Assembly (NCBI GenBank): GCA_035555435.1
Contig: DATMGN010000031.1
Span: forward strand, 79,328 to 143,327
DNA length: 64,000 nucleotides
Direction: 5' to 3'
Source of the DNA: 73-13 sp035555435
Lineage (GTDB): Bacteria; Actinomycetota; Actinomycetes; Actinomycetales; Microbacteriaceae
Made by a program: the position numbers and the translations under genes. Every line of letters starts with the position of its first letter. Within the stretch, counting starts at the first letter, position 1. The notes beneath the pieces are model-generated. The model saw nothing but the letters and a program-made list of their open reading frames with translations, was not told the origin of the DNA and made no database searches. Of this stretch, positions 54,329 through 62,912 are shown in pieces.

Positions 54329-55387
54329 TCAGATCTCCGCCGGTACATACGGGGCCCATGCCCAGGGATTCCACAGCGCCCCGAGCGGCAGCGGTCCCGG
54401 TTCGACGTGGTCGACCTCGCGGTGGAACCAGCCGACGAGCAGCGCGGGCGAATCGGTCGGACCGATGAGCCGGCGGTCGGCGCTGATGCGGCCGAGCACG
54501 CCCCGCAGATCGTCGTCGGGCGCGACCTGGACGATGTCGAGCTCCCCGATCGCGAGCGCCTGCACGGCCGCCCCGGCCGAGCCGAGCTGCCACAGCTCGA
54601 CCGACTCATAGGTCGGCTGGCGGATGCCGACGTAGCGCGGATTCGCCGCGAGCCCGACGAAGTGGGCGCTCGCCGAGTCGATCGCGTAGGGACCGCTCGC
54701 AGGCAGCGCCGGGCCGTCGAGCGCGAACGACGACGACCACGCGGCCGCGAGGCGTCGCAGCGCCGAGGCGTCGCCCGCCTCCGCCGCATCGACCGCGGCG
54801 ATCACCTCGTCCTTGGCCGCCTCAGGGCTCGACGAGCCGAAGGCCCGGATCGCGATCGCGTGCGCGGGCAGCGGTGCCCGGAAGGCCTCGCTCCAACCGC
54901 TCGTCTCGGCGGAGAACTCGATGTCGAGCGACTTGCGGTCGGCGCTGAGCCGGACCGAGCGCGCGCCGGAGAGCGCGAGATCGGGCGACGAGCCGAAGCT
55001 CGTGCCCGCGTACGGGTGGCCGCGCGCGACCCAGTCGAGCATGAGGTCGACCCCGTCGACGCCGACGCCGTCGGACCACGCGAGCGAGTCGGCGACCGTG
55101 TAACGCACCACGAACGGGTCCTCGGACACGACGCTGACGCGCCCGAAGCTCGGGTCCGGCACGCTGCGGCCGCGCTCGTCGAGGTAGGAGAACCCCGCGA
55201 GGGTCGCCGCACCGACGGCGAGATCCGCGGCCGTCGCATCGGGCGAGGCGGGGCCGACACCCGTGTACGCGACGTCGAGGCCGACCGCGACGAGCGAGTG
55301 GTCGATGACGCTCGACTGACCGCCGGCGCAGCCGGCGAGCGCGAGGGCCCCGGCCGCGACGAGCGCGACGAGACCCTTGCGAAGCAT
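54329..55387 (-). CDS. Short SBP_bac_5-like lipoprotein
   Basis: A 352-residue lipoprotein (lipobox ALAGC near residue 19). SFGRVSVVSEDPFVVRYTVAD and LAWSDGVGVDGVDLMLDWVARG resemble the first domain of solute-binding proteins, but the protein is about 150-200 residues shorter than normal and lacks the C-terminal lobe. It may therefore not bind ligand as a normal receptor does. A TACGTT box (55394-55399, minus) ends 6 nt before the ATG. A terminator separates it from the adjacent OppA-like gene, so it has its own control. Confidence 0.7.
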   Translation of the reverse strand: MLRKGLVALVAAGALALAGCAGGQSSVIDHSLVAVGLDVAYTGVGPASPDATAADLAVGAATLAGFSYLDERGRSVPDPSFGRVSVVSEDPFVVRYTVADSLAWSDGVGVDGVDLMLDWVARGHPYAGTSFGSSPDLALSGARSVRLSADRKSLDIEFSAETSGWSEAFRAPLPAHAIAIRAFGSSSPEAAKDEVIAAVDAAEAGDASALRRLAAAWSSSFALDGPALPASGPYAIDSASAHFVGLAANPRYVGIRQPTYESVELWQLGSAGAAVQALAIGELDIVQVAPDDDLRGVLGRISADRRLIGPTDSPALLVGWFHREVDHVEPGPLPLGALWNPWAWAPYVPAEI

Positions 55388-55393
55388 GCGACC

Positions 55394-55411
55394 AACGTAG
55401 CGTTCTAGGCT
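55394..55411. promoter_or_regulatory. Divergent leaderless promoters only 6 bp apart
   Basis: TACGTT (55394-55399, minus) serves the lipoprotein ATG at 55387 and TAGGCT (55406-55411, plus) serves the CPBP-protease ATG at 55418. The whole intergenic space is 30 bp, so the two polymerases should exclude each other. Confidence 0.6.
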
Positions 55412-55417
55412 CGGAGC

Positions 55418-56215
55418 ATGTCGCGAGGAGCCCCGCCGCTGCTCCCCGAGCGAGTGGACGGGCGCGGGCGGCTCATCGCGGAGCTCGTCATCGTCCTCGG
55501 CCTCTCGCTCGGCCAGTCCGCCGTGTACTCCGTCGTCGCGATCATCAATCGCGCGACCCGGGAGCAGCCGCTCTCGCAGCAGACCGCGACGCTCAACCCG
55601 ACGCTCGACAGTCGCGAGGTCTTCGACCTCATCTACCAACTGCTCGACATCGCGTTCGGCCTCATGCCGGTCGCGCTCGTGTGCTGGCTGCTGTGGTCCA
55701 CCGCCCGGCCCCACCTCGGGCGTCTCGGGCTCGCATTCGACCGCCCCGCGCGCGACGCCGGCTGGGGCGCGCTCCTCGCGCTCGCGATCGGCGCGGGTGG
55801 GATCGTCGTCTACCTCGGCGGACGCGCGCTCGGGCTCACCGTCGCGGTCAACCCGGCGGGGCTCGACGCCCACTGGTGGACCGTGCCCGTGCTGCTGCTC
55901 GCCGCCGCTCGCGCGGGCATCGTCGAGGAGGTGATCATGGTCGGCTACCTCTTCGAGCGCCTGCGGCGCCTCGGCTGGGGCACCTGGCCGATCATCCTTC
56001 TCTCGGCGACGCTGCGCGGCGCCTACCACCTGTACCAGGGCTGGGGCTCGTTCGTCGGCAACTTCCTGATGGGTATCGTCTTCGGCTGGATCGCCGCCCG
56101 CTGGGGCCGCGTGCTGCCACTCGTCGTCGCGCACTTCCTCATCGACGCCGTCGTCTTCGTCGGCTATCCCTTCGCCGCCGCGGCATGGCCCGCGCTCTTC
56201 GGGCTGCCGGGCTGA
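55418..56215 (+). CDS. CPBP-family intramembrane glutamic protease
   Basis: A 265-residue membrane protease of the CAAX/Abi (CPBP) family with about eight membrane segments. Motif 1 is ARAGIVEEVIMVGYLFERL (EExxxR/GYL variant), motif 2 LRGAYHLYQGWG with the conserved histidine, and motif 3 VVAHFLIDAVVF (HxxxD). In bacteria such proteins often protect against bacteriocins or mature peptides. The divergent partner is the solute-binding lipoprotein; no precursor peptide gene was found. Confidence 0.83.
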   Translation: MSRGAPPLLPERVDGRGRLIAELVIVLGLSLGQSAVYSVVAIINRATREQPLSQQTATLNPTLDSREVFDLIYQLLDIAFGLMPVALVCWLLWSTARPHLGRLGLAFDRPARDAGWGALLALAIGAGGIVVYLGGRALGLTVAVNPAGLDAHWWTVPVLLLAAARAGIVEEVIMVGYLFERLRRLGWGTWPIILLSATLRGAYHLYQGWGSFVGNFLMGIVFGWIAARWGRVLPLVVAHFLIDAVVFVGYPFAAAAWPALFGLPG

Positions 56216-56219
56216 GCGC

Positions 56220-56927
56220 TCAGTCGAGCGGTCGGCGGGCGCTGCCGTACGCCATGTAGTGCCACGAGGCGGGAACGATGCGGTCGAAGCAGGCCTGATC
56301 CGCGCGGGCCAGCCGGTCGCGGGCCGGCTCGCTCGTGCCGAGCACCGCGAGCACACCGCCCACATGCAACTCCGTGTCCGCGAACCGGGCTGCCAGGAGC
56401 GAGCGCAGCCGCCGCAGCGTCAGGTACTGCCAGATCGGCACGCGTCGGATGCGGTACGCGAGCGAGCGAGCGGCGCGGTGCAGCCAGTTGCCGCGGAGGT
56501 TCTCCGCCCAGAGCAGCAGCCCGCCGGGACGCAGCGCCGCGCGGATCTCGTCGAGCGCGACCGCCGGCAACTCGGGGTCGACACCGCCGAGGCCGCCGAG
56601 GACCGACTTGAAGACGACGACGTCGAAGTGGTCACGGTACGGCAGCGGCGCCGTGAGATCCATGTCGCGGTACTCGATCCGGTCGGCGACCCCGTAGCGC
56701 TCATGCAGCGGCCGCGCCTGCTGCTCGGTCGCCGAGATGTTCGACGTCACGACCCGATGGCCCTGCATCGCCAGCCACAGCGAGGGGCCGCCCGGCCCCG
56801 CCCCGACCTCGAGGACGTCGAGCGGCCTCTCCGGCATGGCGGCGAGCGCGCGCCCCCAGACCTCGACCGCGGGACCCCAGGTCCGCACGTCCCAGCCGAT
56901 GATGTCGGCGACGGGCGGCTGCGTCAT
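56220..56927 (-). CDS. Class I SAM-dependent methyltransferase
   Basis: A 235-residue methyltransferase with motif I VLEVGAGPGGPSLWLA, then HRVVTSNISATEQQARPL and FDVVVFKSVLGGLGG, with LRPGGLLLWAENL as motif III. A conserved C-terminal part (WHYMAYG) is typical of a methyltransferase acting on a small molecule. The ATGA overlap with the upstream membrane-anchored gene marks an operon with it and FAH hydrolase. Acceptor unknown. Confidence 0.8.
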   Translation of the reverse strand: MTQPPVADIIGWDVRTWGPAVEVWGRALAAMPERPLDVLEVGAGPGGPSLWLAMQGHRVVTSNISATEQQARPLHERYGVADRIEYRDMDLTAPLPYRDHFDVVVFKSVLGGLGGVDPELPAVALDEIRAALRPGGLLLWAENLRGNWLHRAARSLAYRIRRVPIWQYLTLRRLRSLLAARFADTELHVGGVLAVLGTSEPARDRLARADQACFDRIVPASWHYMAYGSARRPLD

Positions 56928-57361
56928 CCGACCCGCCGCTCGGTGATCTCGACAACCTCGGCCGACCACGGGCAGTACCACTCGCTCGTCACCGTGCCGT
57001 CCTCGACGAACGACGGCAGCCCGTCGCACACCTCCGTCGTCATGTCCGCCCACTCGAGGGAGGCGGGGTCGATGTGCCACGACCACGGCGCGTTCGGTCC
57101 CGGGTCATCGCGGACCACGCGGCCGTTCGGGATCATGGGCGGGATCTGGCCGGCGAGCAGCTGCCGCGCGATCGCGAGCGCCTCCGGGTCCGCCAGCTCG
57201 ATCCGGTACGTCTCGTCGACGACGCGGATCGTCGCGACGGGCGCGCCCGAGCCCGCGTCGCGGGAGACGAGCGTGCCGACGACCGCGGCCGCGACGAGCA
57301 CGACGAGGAGGACGATGCCCGCGACGGCGGCCGCGATCCGGCTCCCCCGGTCGGCGCGCAT
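56924..57361 (-). CDS. Single-helix exported protein of unknown function
   Basis: A 145-residue protein with one N-terminal membrane helix (IAAAVAGIVLLVVLVAAAVV) and an extracytoplasmic domain. Two cysteines (EVCDG and SEWYCPW) could form a disulfide. The downstream domain contains TYRIELADPEALAIARQLLAG and a PNAPWSWHIDP stretch, reminiscent of small BPTI-like or DUF-type extracellular domains. It sits between the FAH hydrolase and the methyltransferase with 1-bp (TGATG) and 4-bp overlaps. No function can be assigned. Confidence 0.6.
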   Translation of the reverse strand: MRADRGSRIAAAVAGIVLLVVLVAAAVVGTLVSRDAGSGAPVATIRVVDETYRIELADPEALAIARQLLAGQIPPMIPNGRVVRDDPGPNAPWSWHIDPASLEWADMTTEVCDGLPSFVEDGTVTSEWYCPWSAEVVEITERRVG

Positions 57362-58182
57362 CAACCGGCCACGAGCCGGTTGCGCAGCGTCCCGATGCCG
57401 TCGATCGTGACCGACACCGTCTGGCCCGGCGCCATGAACTCCGGCGGGCTCTTGACATGCCCGACGCCGCCCGGCGTCCCCGTCAGGATGAGGTCGCCCG
57501 GACGCAGCCGTGTGATCGTGGAGATGTACTCCACGAGCGCCTGCGGCCCGAAGACGAGGTCGTGGATCTCGCCCTCCTGCTTGACCTCGCCGTCGAGGGT
57601 CGTCGTGATCCGCGCCTGGAAGGGGATCTCGTCCGGCGTCGCGAGCACCGGCCCGACCGGCGTCGAGCCCTCCCACACCTTGCCCTGGTCCCACTGCGTC
57701 GTGCGGTACTGCCAGTCGCGCATGGAGACGTCGTTCGCGACCGAGTAGCCGGCGATCGCCTGCTGCGCCTCTTCACCGCGAGCACGGCGCACCTCGCGGC
57801 CGATCACGATGACGAGTTCGCCCTCCCAGTCCACGTCGCGGGTGTCCTCGACCGCGACGACGATGTCGTCCTGCGCGCCGATCAGGCTGTCGGTGAACTT
57901 CGCGAAGAGCGTCGGATGCTCCGGCACGTCGCGACGGGTCTCCAGGATGTGCGCCCGGTAGTTGAGCCCGACGCACACGATCTTGCTCGGACGCGTGACC
58001 AGCGGCGCGTAGTCGAGGTCCGCGGTGCGATGGGCGGGCCCGGCGGCTCGGGCCGCCGCCTCGAGGCCGATCGTCGCGAGCAGCTCCCCGACGTCGGCGA
58101 CGCCCTCGACCGCGACCGCGGTGTCGCCGTCGACCCGGACCACACGGGTGCCGCCGGCCGTGCGAATCGTTGCGAGTTTCAT
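57361..58182 (-). CDS. Fumarylacetoacetate hydrolase family protein
   Basis: A 273-residue FAH-fold hydrolase or 2-hydroxyhepta-2,4-diene-1,7-dioate isomerase-like enzyme. The catalytic region is IVCVGLNYRAHILE, the metal ligands are in VDWEGELVIVIGR (E and D), SVANDVSMRDWQYR, and LVEYISTITRLRPGDLILTGTPGGVG. It is the first gene of a three-gene operon and is leaderless (TAGGCT at 58189-58194, minus). It cleaves C-C bonds of acyl-pyruvates (family inference). Confidence 0.88.
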   Translation of the reverse strand: MKLATIRTAGGTRVVRVDGDTAVAVEGVADVGELLATIGLEAAARAAGPAHRTADLDYAPLVTRPSKIVCVGLNYRAHILETRRDVPEHPTLFAKFTDSLIGAQDDIVVAVEDTRDVDWEGELVIVIGREVRRARGEEAQQAIAGYSVANDVSMRDWQYRTTQWDQGKVWEGSTPVGPVLATPDEIPFQARITTTLDGEVKQEGEIHDLVFGPQALVEYISTITRLRPGDLILTGTPGGVGHVKSPPEFMAPGQTVSVTIDGIGTLRNRLVAG

Positions 58183-58249
58183 GCCGTCAGCCTATGGCGG
58201 CGCCTGCCGGGATAGGGGCCTGCGCGGCGCAGAGGGAATACTTGGCCGG

Positions 58250-58801
58250 GTGAACGCGATCGCGAGAGTCCTCGGGGCGCTCGCGGCCGGGCGCGCGCCG
58301 CAGATCGTCGGCATCGACGGTCCCGCCGGCTCCGGGAAGTCGACCCTCGCCGCGCAGCTCGCCGACCGCACGCAGGCGCCGGTCGTCGGGATCGACGACT
58401 TCCTCGGCTGGACGGACCTCGACCCCGAGCGCACGACGTGGTGGCCGCGGCTGGAGGCCGAGGTGCTCGCGCCGTTCCTCGCGGGACGGCCGCTCGCGTA
58501 TGGTCGGCGCGACTGGCACGGGGACCCCGACGGCATCGGGACGCTGCCGACGCGGATCGAGCTCGACCCGGGTCCGCTGCTCATCCTCGAAGGCGTCACG
58601 ACGACGCGGCTCGCCGTCGCCGGGCGGCTCGCGGTGCGCGTCTGGGTCGAGGCGCCGTGGGAGGTGCGGCTCGCCCGGGGCATCGAGCGCGACGGGGAGG
58701 CGCAGCGGGCGCACTGGCTGCGCTGGCAGGAGCTCGAGGCGGCGTTCTTCGCGCACGACGGCACGCGCGAGCGCGCGGATGTCGTCGTGGCCACCGGCTG
58801 A
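58250..58801 (+). CDS. Uridine-kinase-like P-loop kinase
   Basis: A 183-residue P-loop kinase. Walker A is GIDGPAGSGKSTLAAQL, followed by GIDDFLGW as a possible substrate-binding lid aspartate and LILEGVTTTRL. The product resembles AAA-type uridine/cytidine kinase or panthothenate-kinase-like enzymes. The GTG at 58250 has no good TANNNT box (TACTTG at 58239 is near). It is divergent from the FAH gene. Substrate unassigned. Confidence 0.75.
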   Translation: MNAIARVLGALAAGRAPQIVGIDGPAGSGKSTLAAQLADRTQAPVVGIDDFLGWTDLDPERTTWWPRLEAEVLAPFLAGRPLAYGRRDWHGDPDGIGTLPTRIELDPGPLLILEGVTTTRLAVAGRLAVRVWVEAPWEVRLARGIERDGEAQRAHWLRWQELEAAFFAHDGTRERADVVVATG

Positions 58802-58846
58802 GGGCTCGAGCGTGCTTGCGGCAGGGCTGAGCCCGGGCGAGCTGCA

Positions 58847-58925
58847 CCGAGCCGAGGGCAATTGCGCGAGCCGAGGGCTCTGAGGGCTCCGGTCCCCTCG
58901 GCTCGGCCCGAAACCCTCGGCTCGC
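58847..58925. repeat. Nested inverted repeats before the acetyltransferase promoter
   Basis: CCGAGCCGAGGG (58847-58858) and GCGAGCCGAGGG (58866-58877) are answered by CCCTCGGCTCGG (58895-58906) and CCCTCGGCTCGC (58914-58925), making two nested 11-12 bp stems. The outer arm ends one base before the TAGCCT -10 box (58926-58931). Confidence 0.6.
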
Positions 58926-58931
58926 TAGCCT
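58926..58931 (+). promoter_or_regulatory. -10 box TAGCCT, leaderless promoter
   Basis: It ends 6 nt before the ATG at 58938. Confidence 0.55.
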
Positions 58932-58937
58932 GGGGCG

Positions 58938-59438
58938 ATGAGCGGACGCACCCTCGACGACGGCGCGGTGCTGCGCGCGGCAAAGCCGCGCGACGTGCCC
59001 GCCATCCACGCCCGCATCGTCGACCTCGCGGTGTACGAGCGGGAGCCCGACGCCGTCACGGGCACGCCCGAGATGCTCCGGGATGTCCTCTTCGGTCCGG
59101 ACGCGCGCGTCCACTGCCACGTCATAGAACGCGATGACGAGATCCTCGGGATCGCGCTGTGGTTCCTCAACTACTCGACTTGGACGGGGACGCACGGCAT
59201 CCACCTCGAGGACCTCTTCGTCGTGGAGTCCGAGCGCGGCCGCGGCTACGGCAAGGCCTTCCTCGCGGAGCTCGCCGGGATCTGCGTCGCCCGCGGATAC
59301 GCCCGCTTCGAGTGGTCGGTGCTGAACTGGAACGAGCCGTCCATCGCGTTCTATCGCTCGCTCGGCGCCGAAGCCCTCGACGACTGGACGGGCTATCGAC
59401 TCACCGGCCGGGCGCTCGCCGCCCTCGCGGACGGCTAA
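58938..59438 (+). CDS. GNAT acetyltransferase, diamine/spermidine-type
   Basis: A 166-residue N-acetyltransferase. LRAAKPRDVPAIHARIVDLAVYE begins the fold; HLEDLFVVESERGRGYGKAF is the acetyl-CoA motif A, preceded by NYSTWTGTHGI, and WNEPSIAFYRSLGA ends it. The HGIHLEDLFV region resembles diamine/spermine acetyltransferases. The ATG start is leaderless. It converges on a DUF1801 gene. Confidence 0.85.
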   Translation: MSGRTLDDGAVLRAAKPRDVPAIHARIVDLAVYEREPDAVTGTPEMLRDVLFGPDARVHCHVIERDDEILGIALWFLNYSTWTGTHGIHLEDLFVVESERGRGYGKAFLAELAGICVARGYARFEWSVLNWNEPSIAFYRSLGAEALDDWTGYRLTGRALAALADG

Positions 59439-59450
59439 AGCGGCCGGGAG

Positions 59451-59828
59451 CTACCAGCCGAGGCCGGTCGCATCGAACTCGTCGAGGCGGGCGCGCATGA
59501 GTCGCTTGCAGAGCTCCTCCGGCAGCTCAACGTCGTAGGGGAGCTTGATGAAGCCCTCCCCCGCGAAGAAGCCCGCCGCCTCGACCTCGGCGACGTGGTC
59601 GGCGAAGAACCGGGTCGGGAAGCGCAGCGAGCAGTGCTGCTGGTAGGCCTGCAGGATCCACTGCCGCTTGCCGTCGAGCACGTAGGCGGGCTGGTTCCAG
59701 TGCAGCGCCTCCTCGATCCGCTGGTCGGCGCCGAGGCTCAGCTCACGCAGGAGCGCGAGATGCGGTCGCTGATGGTCGAGCAGCTGTGCGAAGAAATCGT
59801 CGGCATCGACGCGTCGAGGATTCGCCAT
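59451..59828 (-). CDS. DUF1801-like / YdhG small protein
   Basis: A 125-residue protein of the DUF1801/YdhG-type. Landmarks: LHWNQPAYVLDGKRQWILQAYQQH and IKLPYDVELPEELCKRLMRARL. A TAGGCT box (59835-59840, minus) ends 6 nt before the ATG. Members have a SCP2/iron-chaperone-like fold without known chemistry. Note a second DUF1801-like gene at 60419. Confidence 0.75.
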   Translation of the reverse strand: MANPRRVDADDFFAQLLDHQRPHLALLRELSLGADQRIEEALHWNQPAYVLDGKRQWILQAYQQHCSLRFPTRFFADHVAEVEAAGFFAGEGFIKLPYDVELPEELCKRLMRARLDEFDATGLGW

Positions 59829-59903
59829 GGCACGAGCCTACGACCGCAGCACTTCCGCACCCGGCGAGATCCAGGGACGGCGCCTAGGGCCCGCGTGCGC
59901 CGC

Positions 59904-60365
59904 TCAGACGCCGGCGCTCACCCGCTCCGGCGCCGGCCACACCTCGAAGACCGCGGTCGTCGCGGCCGCCTTCGCGAACCCCTCCGGGCTGCGCTCCGGC
60001 GCTGCACCCACCATCTTGAGGAAGCGCCCCGCCATGCCGCGGCGGCCGAACTCGACGACGACGCGTTCCTTGAGCGCCGCGTCGGTGACCTCGACGAGCT
60101 GCACCGCCTGGATGTCGCCCGCCACCTCGATCGCCGCGTCGCCGTCGGCCCGCGCGTTCTGCGCCCAGTTCGCCGTGCCGATCGCCGCCACCACGTAGCG
60201 GCGCCCGTCGACCTCCACCGGCGTCACCGGCGTCGAGCGCAGCTCGCCGGTCTTGCGACCGTGCAGCGTCAGCACCGCGACGGGCCCGAACCGCACCCCG
60301 ATGCGGTTGAGCCCCTTGACGATGGCGTCGCCGTACGGCTGGATCCAGGGAAGGCGTTCGTCCAT
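59904..60365 (-). CDS. Deazaflavin-dependent nitroreductase-like protein
   Basis: A 153-residue protein of the DDN/F420H2-dependent quinone reductase-like family. The motif LTLHGRKTGELRSTPVTPVEVDGRRYVVAA and the following AIGTANWAQNARADG region are characteristic. It uses reduced F420 (or related flavin) to reduce small molecules, per family knowledge; F420 biosynthesis genes are not in this window. The ATG is leaderless (TAGCAT at 60373-60378, minus, 7 nt gap). Confidence 0.8.
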   Translation of the reverse strand: MDERLPWIQPYGDAIVKGLNRIGVRFGPVAVLTLHGRKTGELRSTPVTPVEVDGRRYVVAAIGTANWAQNARADGDAAIEVAGDIQAVQLVEVTDAALKERVVVEFGRRGMAGRFLKMVGAAPERSPEGFAKAAATTAVFEVWPAPERVSAGV

Positions 60366-60418
60366 GCCCGCGATGCTACGGACGCAAACTCCACGGTCTC
60401 TGACCGCGCACCCGCCGC

Positions 60419-60772
60419 CTACGCGGTCGCGGCGCGCACGATGTCGGCGACCCGGCGTTCTGTCGCCTCGTCGAGGCCCTCGAAGTACCACGCGCAGGGC
60501 ATCAGCAGGCCGTCGGGGCCGCCGGCGGGCGCGACGGCGGCCTTCTCGGTGAGGCCGAGCGTCATGAACTCGTCCTTGCGGAAGAAGACCAGCACCGGCG
60601 TGCTCGCGGACTTCGCATAGCCGGCAGCGCCGTACCAGACCCGAGGCTTGAGGTCGGGGGCGGTCGCAAGGATAAGCTCGTGCATCCGCCCCAGCACCTC
60701 GCGCGTCGCCGGGTCGTACGAGGCGATCTTGTCGAGGACCTCTTGGAGGTTCTTCTCGTCCTTGGTGGCCAT
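60419..60772 (-). CDS. DUF1801 family protein
   Basis: A 117-residue DUF1801 protein with the landmarks RVWYGAAGYAKSASTPVLVFF and MTLGLTEKAAVAPAGG. The ATG at 60772 has AGAGGA 7 nt upstream. It may be a paralogue of the gene at 59451. A gene-free stretch of 202 bp follows upstream (60773-60974), containing only a small palindrome ATCCGG/CCGGAT at 60842-60860. Confidence 0.78.
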   Translation of the reverse strand: MATKDEKNLQEVLDKIASYDPATREVLGRMHELILATAPDLKPRVWYGAAGYAKSASTPVLVFFRKDEFMTLGLTEKAAVAPAGGPDGLLMPCAWYFEGLDEATERRVADIVRAATA

Positions 60773-60974
60773 GTCATGTCCTCTCGTCGACGGGGCCGAA
60801 GCACCCGTGAATGAAGTCGGCGCGCAGGGGCGCCGCACCCCATCCGGACATGTCCCGGATGATCCGGGTCCCTCCGCGATGATTCAGGCGAACGATCGCC
60901 TGGGAGCGCAGTGCGTGGGATCCGAGGATCGCCACGGCGTCCACCCTATCGGGATCGCCGCAGCGGGAGGTCGC

Positions 60975-61709
60975 TCACGCGACCGCGAGGTACAGCAGCG
61001 TCGCGTAGTTGATGAGGCTCATCAGCCGGTGCGCGTCCTCGGCCGTCGTCAGATCGCGACGGAGCGTCACCGTGATGGTGTCGTGCACGCGCCGCTCGGG
61101 TCTCGCGTGCACTGCGACGATGTCCTGGAAGCCCTGGCCGAGCGTGGTCGCGAAGTCCTTCGCGAGCTTCTCCGTCATGACGCCCCGGTCTTCGTCGAGC
61201 GCGATCGCGCGCCGGGTGAACATCGACTCGCGGAGGTAGAACGTCAGCTGGTCGCCATCGCGGAAGTCGTTCGGCAGTCGCAGGAACCAGACGTGACGCT
61301 TGTCCGAGAGTCGCTCCCCGCGGCGAAGGACCGCGTCGTGCTCGACGAGCATCTCGTAGAGGCCGCCGTCGTCATCGGCATCGCCGTCGAACTCGTCGTT
61401 CGCGCGCACCAGCGGTCGCATGCGCGCGAGCCAGTCGTCGAGCTCACGCGCGAGGATCGTCTCGAAGGACTCGTCGGGCTTGCGCAGCAGCGCCCGCAGG
61501 CTGCGGATCGCGGCGACGAGGACGACGAGTGTGAGCAGCGGCGCCGTCACCGAGATCACCGCGGTCATGAGGTCGCCGATCGTCTGCGCCGAGTAGACGT
61601 AGCGAACGATCGCCGCGATCAGTGTGATGAGTGCGAGCGCCCCGCCGATGTACGTCTCGATCCGCACCCGCGGCGGCGCCGCCGCCCCGCTCTCCCGCAC
61701 CCCGCGCAT
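60975..61709 (-). CDS. Two-helix membrane protein with soluble domain
   Basis: A 244-residue protein: short N-terminal arm, two membrane helices (about residues 20-37 and 48-66), then an acidic soluble domain of about 170 residues containing YEMLVEHDAVLRRGERLSDKRHVWFLRLP. No recognised family. A TAGTGT box (61716-61721, minus) ends 6 nt before the ATG. Confidence 0.65.
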   Translation of the reverse strand: MRGVRESGAAAPPRVRIETYIGGALALITLIAAIVRYVYSAQTIGDLMTAVISVTAPLLTLVVLVAAIRSLRALLRKPDESFETILARELDDWLARMRPLVRANDEFDGDADDDGGLYEMLVEHDAVLRRGERLSDKRHVWFLRLPNDFRDGDQLTFYLRESMFTRRAIALDEDRGVMTEKLAKDFATTLGQGFQDIVAVHARPERRVHDTITVTLRRDLTTAEDAHRLMSLINYATLLYLAVA

Positions 61710-61772
61710 GCGACGACACTAGTGACGCACCAGCGTTGGCGGTGCGAGCGTGGCAGAACGCGGGGCCTGGGG

Positions 61773-62849
61773 TCAGTTGTTGAAGCGGAACTCCACCACG
61801 TCGCCGTCCTGCATGACGTAGTCCTTGCCCTCGATGCGCGCCTTGCCCTTGGCGCGGGCCTCGGCGACCGAGCCCGTCGCGACGAGGTCGTCGAACGAGA
61901 TGACCTCCGCCTTGATGAAGCCCTTCTCGAAGTCGGTGTGGATGACCCCGGCGGCCTGCGGCGCCTTCCAGCCCTTGCCGATCGTCCAGGCGCGCGACTC
62001 CTTGGGGCCCGCGGTGAGGTAGGTCTGCAGGCCGAGCGTGTCGAAGCCGATCCGGGCGAGCTGGTCGAGGCCCGACTCCTCCTGACCGGTCATCGCGAGG
62101 AGCTCCGCGGCCTCCTCCGGCTCGAGGTCGATGAGCTCGGACTCGATCTTCGCGTCGAGGAAGACCGCCTTGGCCGGGGCGACGAGGGCCGCGAGGCGAT
62201 CGCGCGCGGCCGCGTCGGTGAGCACTGACTCGTCGACGTTGAAGACGTAGATGATCGGCTTTGCCGTCATGAGGCCGAGCGACTTGAGCTGGCCGAGGTC
62301 GACGCCGCTCGCGCGCGAGAGCGGCACGCCGTCGTTGAGCGCGTCGCGGGCGGCCATCGCGGCGTCGAGGATCGCGGGCTCCGTCTTCTTGCCCTTGACC
62401 TCCTTCTCCAGCCGCGGGATCGCCTTCTCGAGCGTCTGGAGGTCCGCGAGCGCGAGTTCGGTCGTGATGACCTCGAGGTCGTCCTCGGGGTTCACGGCGC
62501 CGGCGACGTGGACGACGTCCGGGTCGGCGAAGCCACGGACGACCTGCGCGATGGCATCCGCCTCGCGGATGTTCGCGAGGAACTGGTTGCCGAGGCCCTC
62601 GCCCTCCGACGCGCCCTTGACGATGCCGGCGATGTCGACGAACGACACGGTCGCCGGGAGGATGCGCTCCGAGCCGAAGATCTCGGCGAGCTTCGTGAGT
62701 CGGGCGTCCGGCAGTTCGACGACGCCGACGTTGGGCTCGATCGTCGCGAAGGGGTAGTTCGCGGCGAGGACGCTCGCGCGGGTCAGCGCATTGAAGAGCG
62801 TCGACTTGCCGACGTTGGGGAGTCCGACGATGCCGATGGTGAGCGCCAC
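61773..62849 (-). CDS. ychF: Obg-like GTPase/ATPase YchF
   Basis: A 358-residue universally conserved P-loop NTPase (OLA1 family), which binds ATP as well as GTP and associates with ribosomes. G1 is GIVGLPNVGKSTLFNAL; G3 region is VDIAGIVKGASEGEGLGNQFL; the specificity motif is FNVDES (NxxE in place of NKxD). The TGS-like C-terminal domain ends with KDYVMQDGDVVEFRFN. The GTG at 62849 is preferred over the TTG at 62855; the TAGGCT box (62858-62863) ends 8 nt before it. Confidence 0.92.
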   Translation of the reverse strand: MALTIGIVGLPNVGKSTLFNALTRASVLAANYPFATIEPNVGVVELPDARLTKLAEIFGSERILPATVSFVDIAGIVKGASEGEGLGNQFLANIREADAIAQVVRGFADPDVVHVAGAVNPEDDLEVITTELALADLQTLEKAIPRLEKEVKGKKTEPAILDAAMAARDALNDGVPLSRASGVDLGQLKSLGLMTAKPIIYVFNVDESVLTDAAARDRLAALVAPAKAVFLDAKIESELIDLEPEEAAELLAMTGQEESGLDQLARIGFDTLGLQTYLTAGPKESRAWTIGKGWKAPQAAGVIHTDFEKGFIKAEVISFDDLVATGSVAEARAKGKARIEGKDYVMQDGDVVEFRFNN

Positions 62850-62899
62850 GGGCAATGAGCCTAGCCGCCCGGACTCCGCCGCCCGACCGCTGCCCTCGC

Positions 62900-62905
62900 T
62901 AGGCT
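62900..62905 (+). promoter_or_regulatory. -10 box TAGGCT, leaderless promoter
   Basis: It ends 7 nt before the GTG at 62913 and faces the ychF box at 62858-62863. Confidence 0.55.
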
Positions 62906-62912
62906 GACCGCC

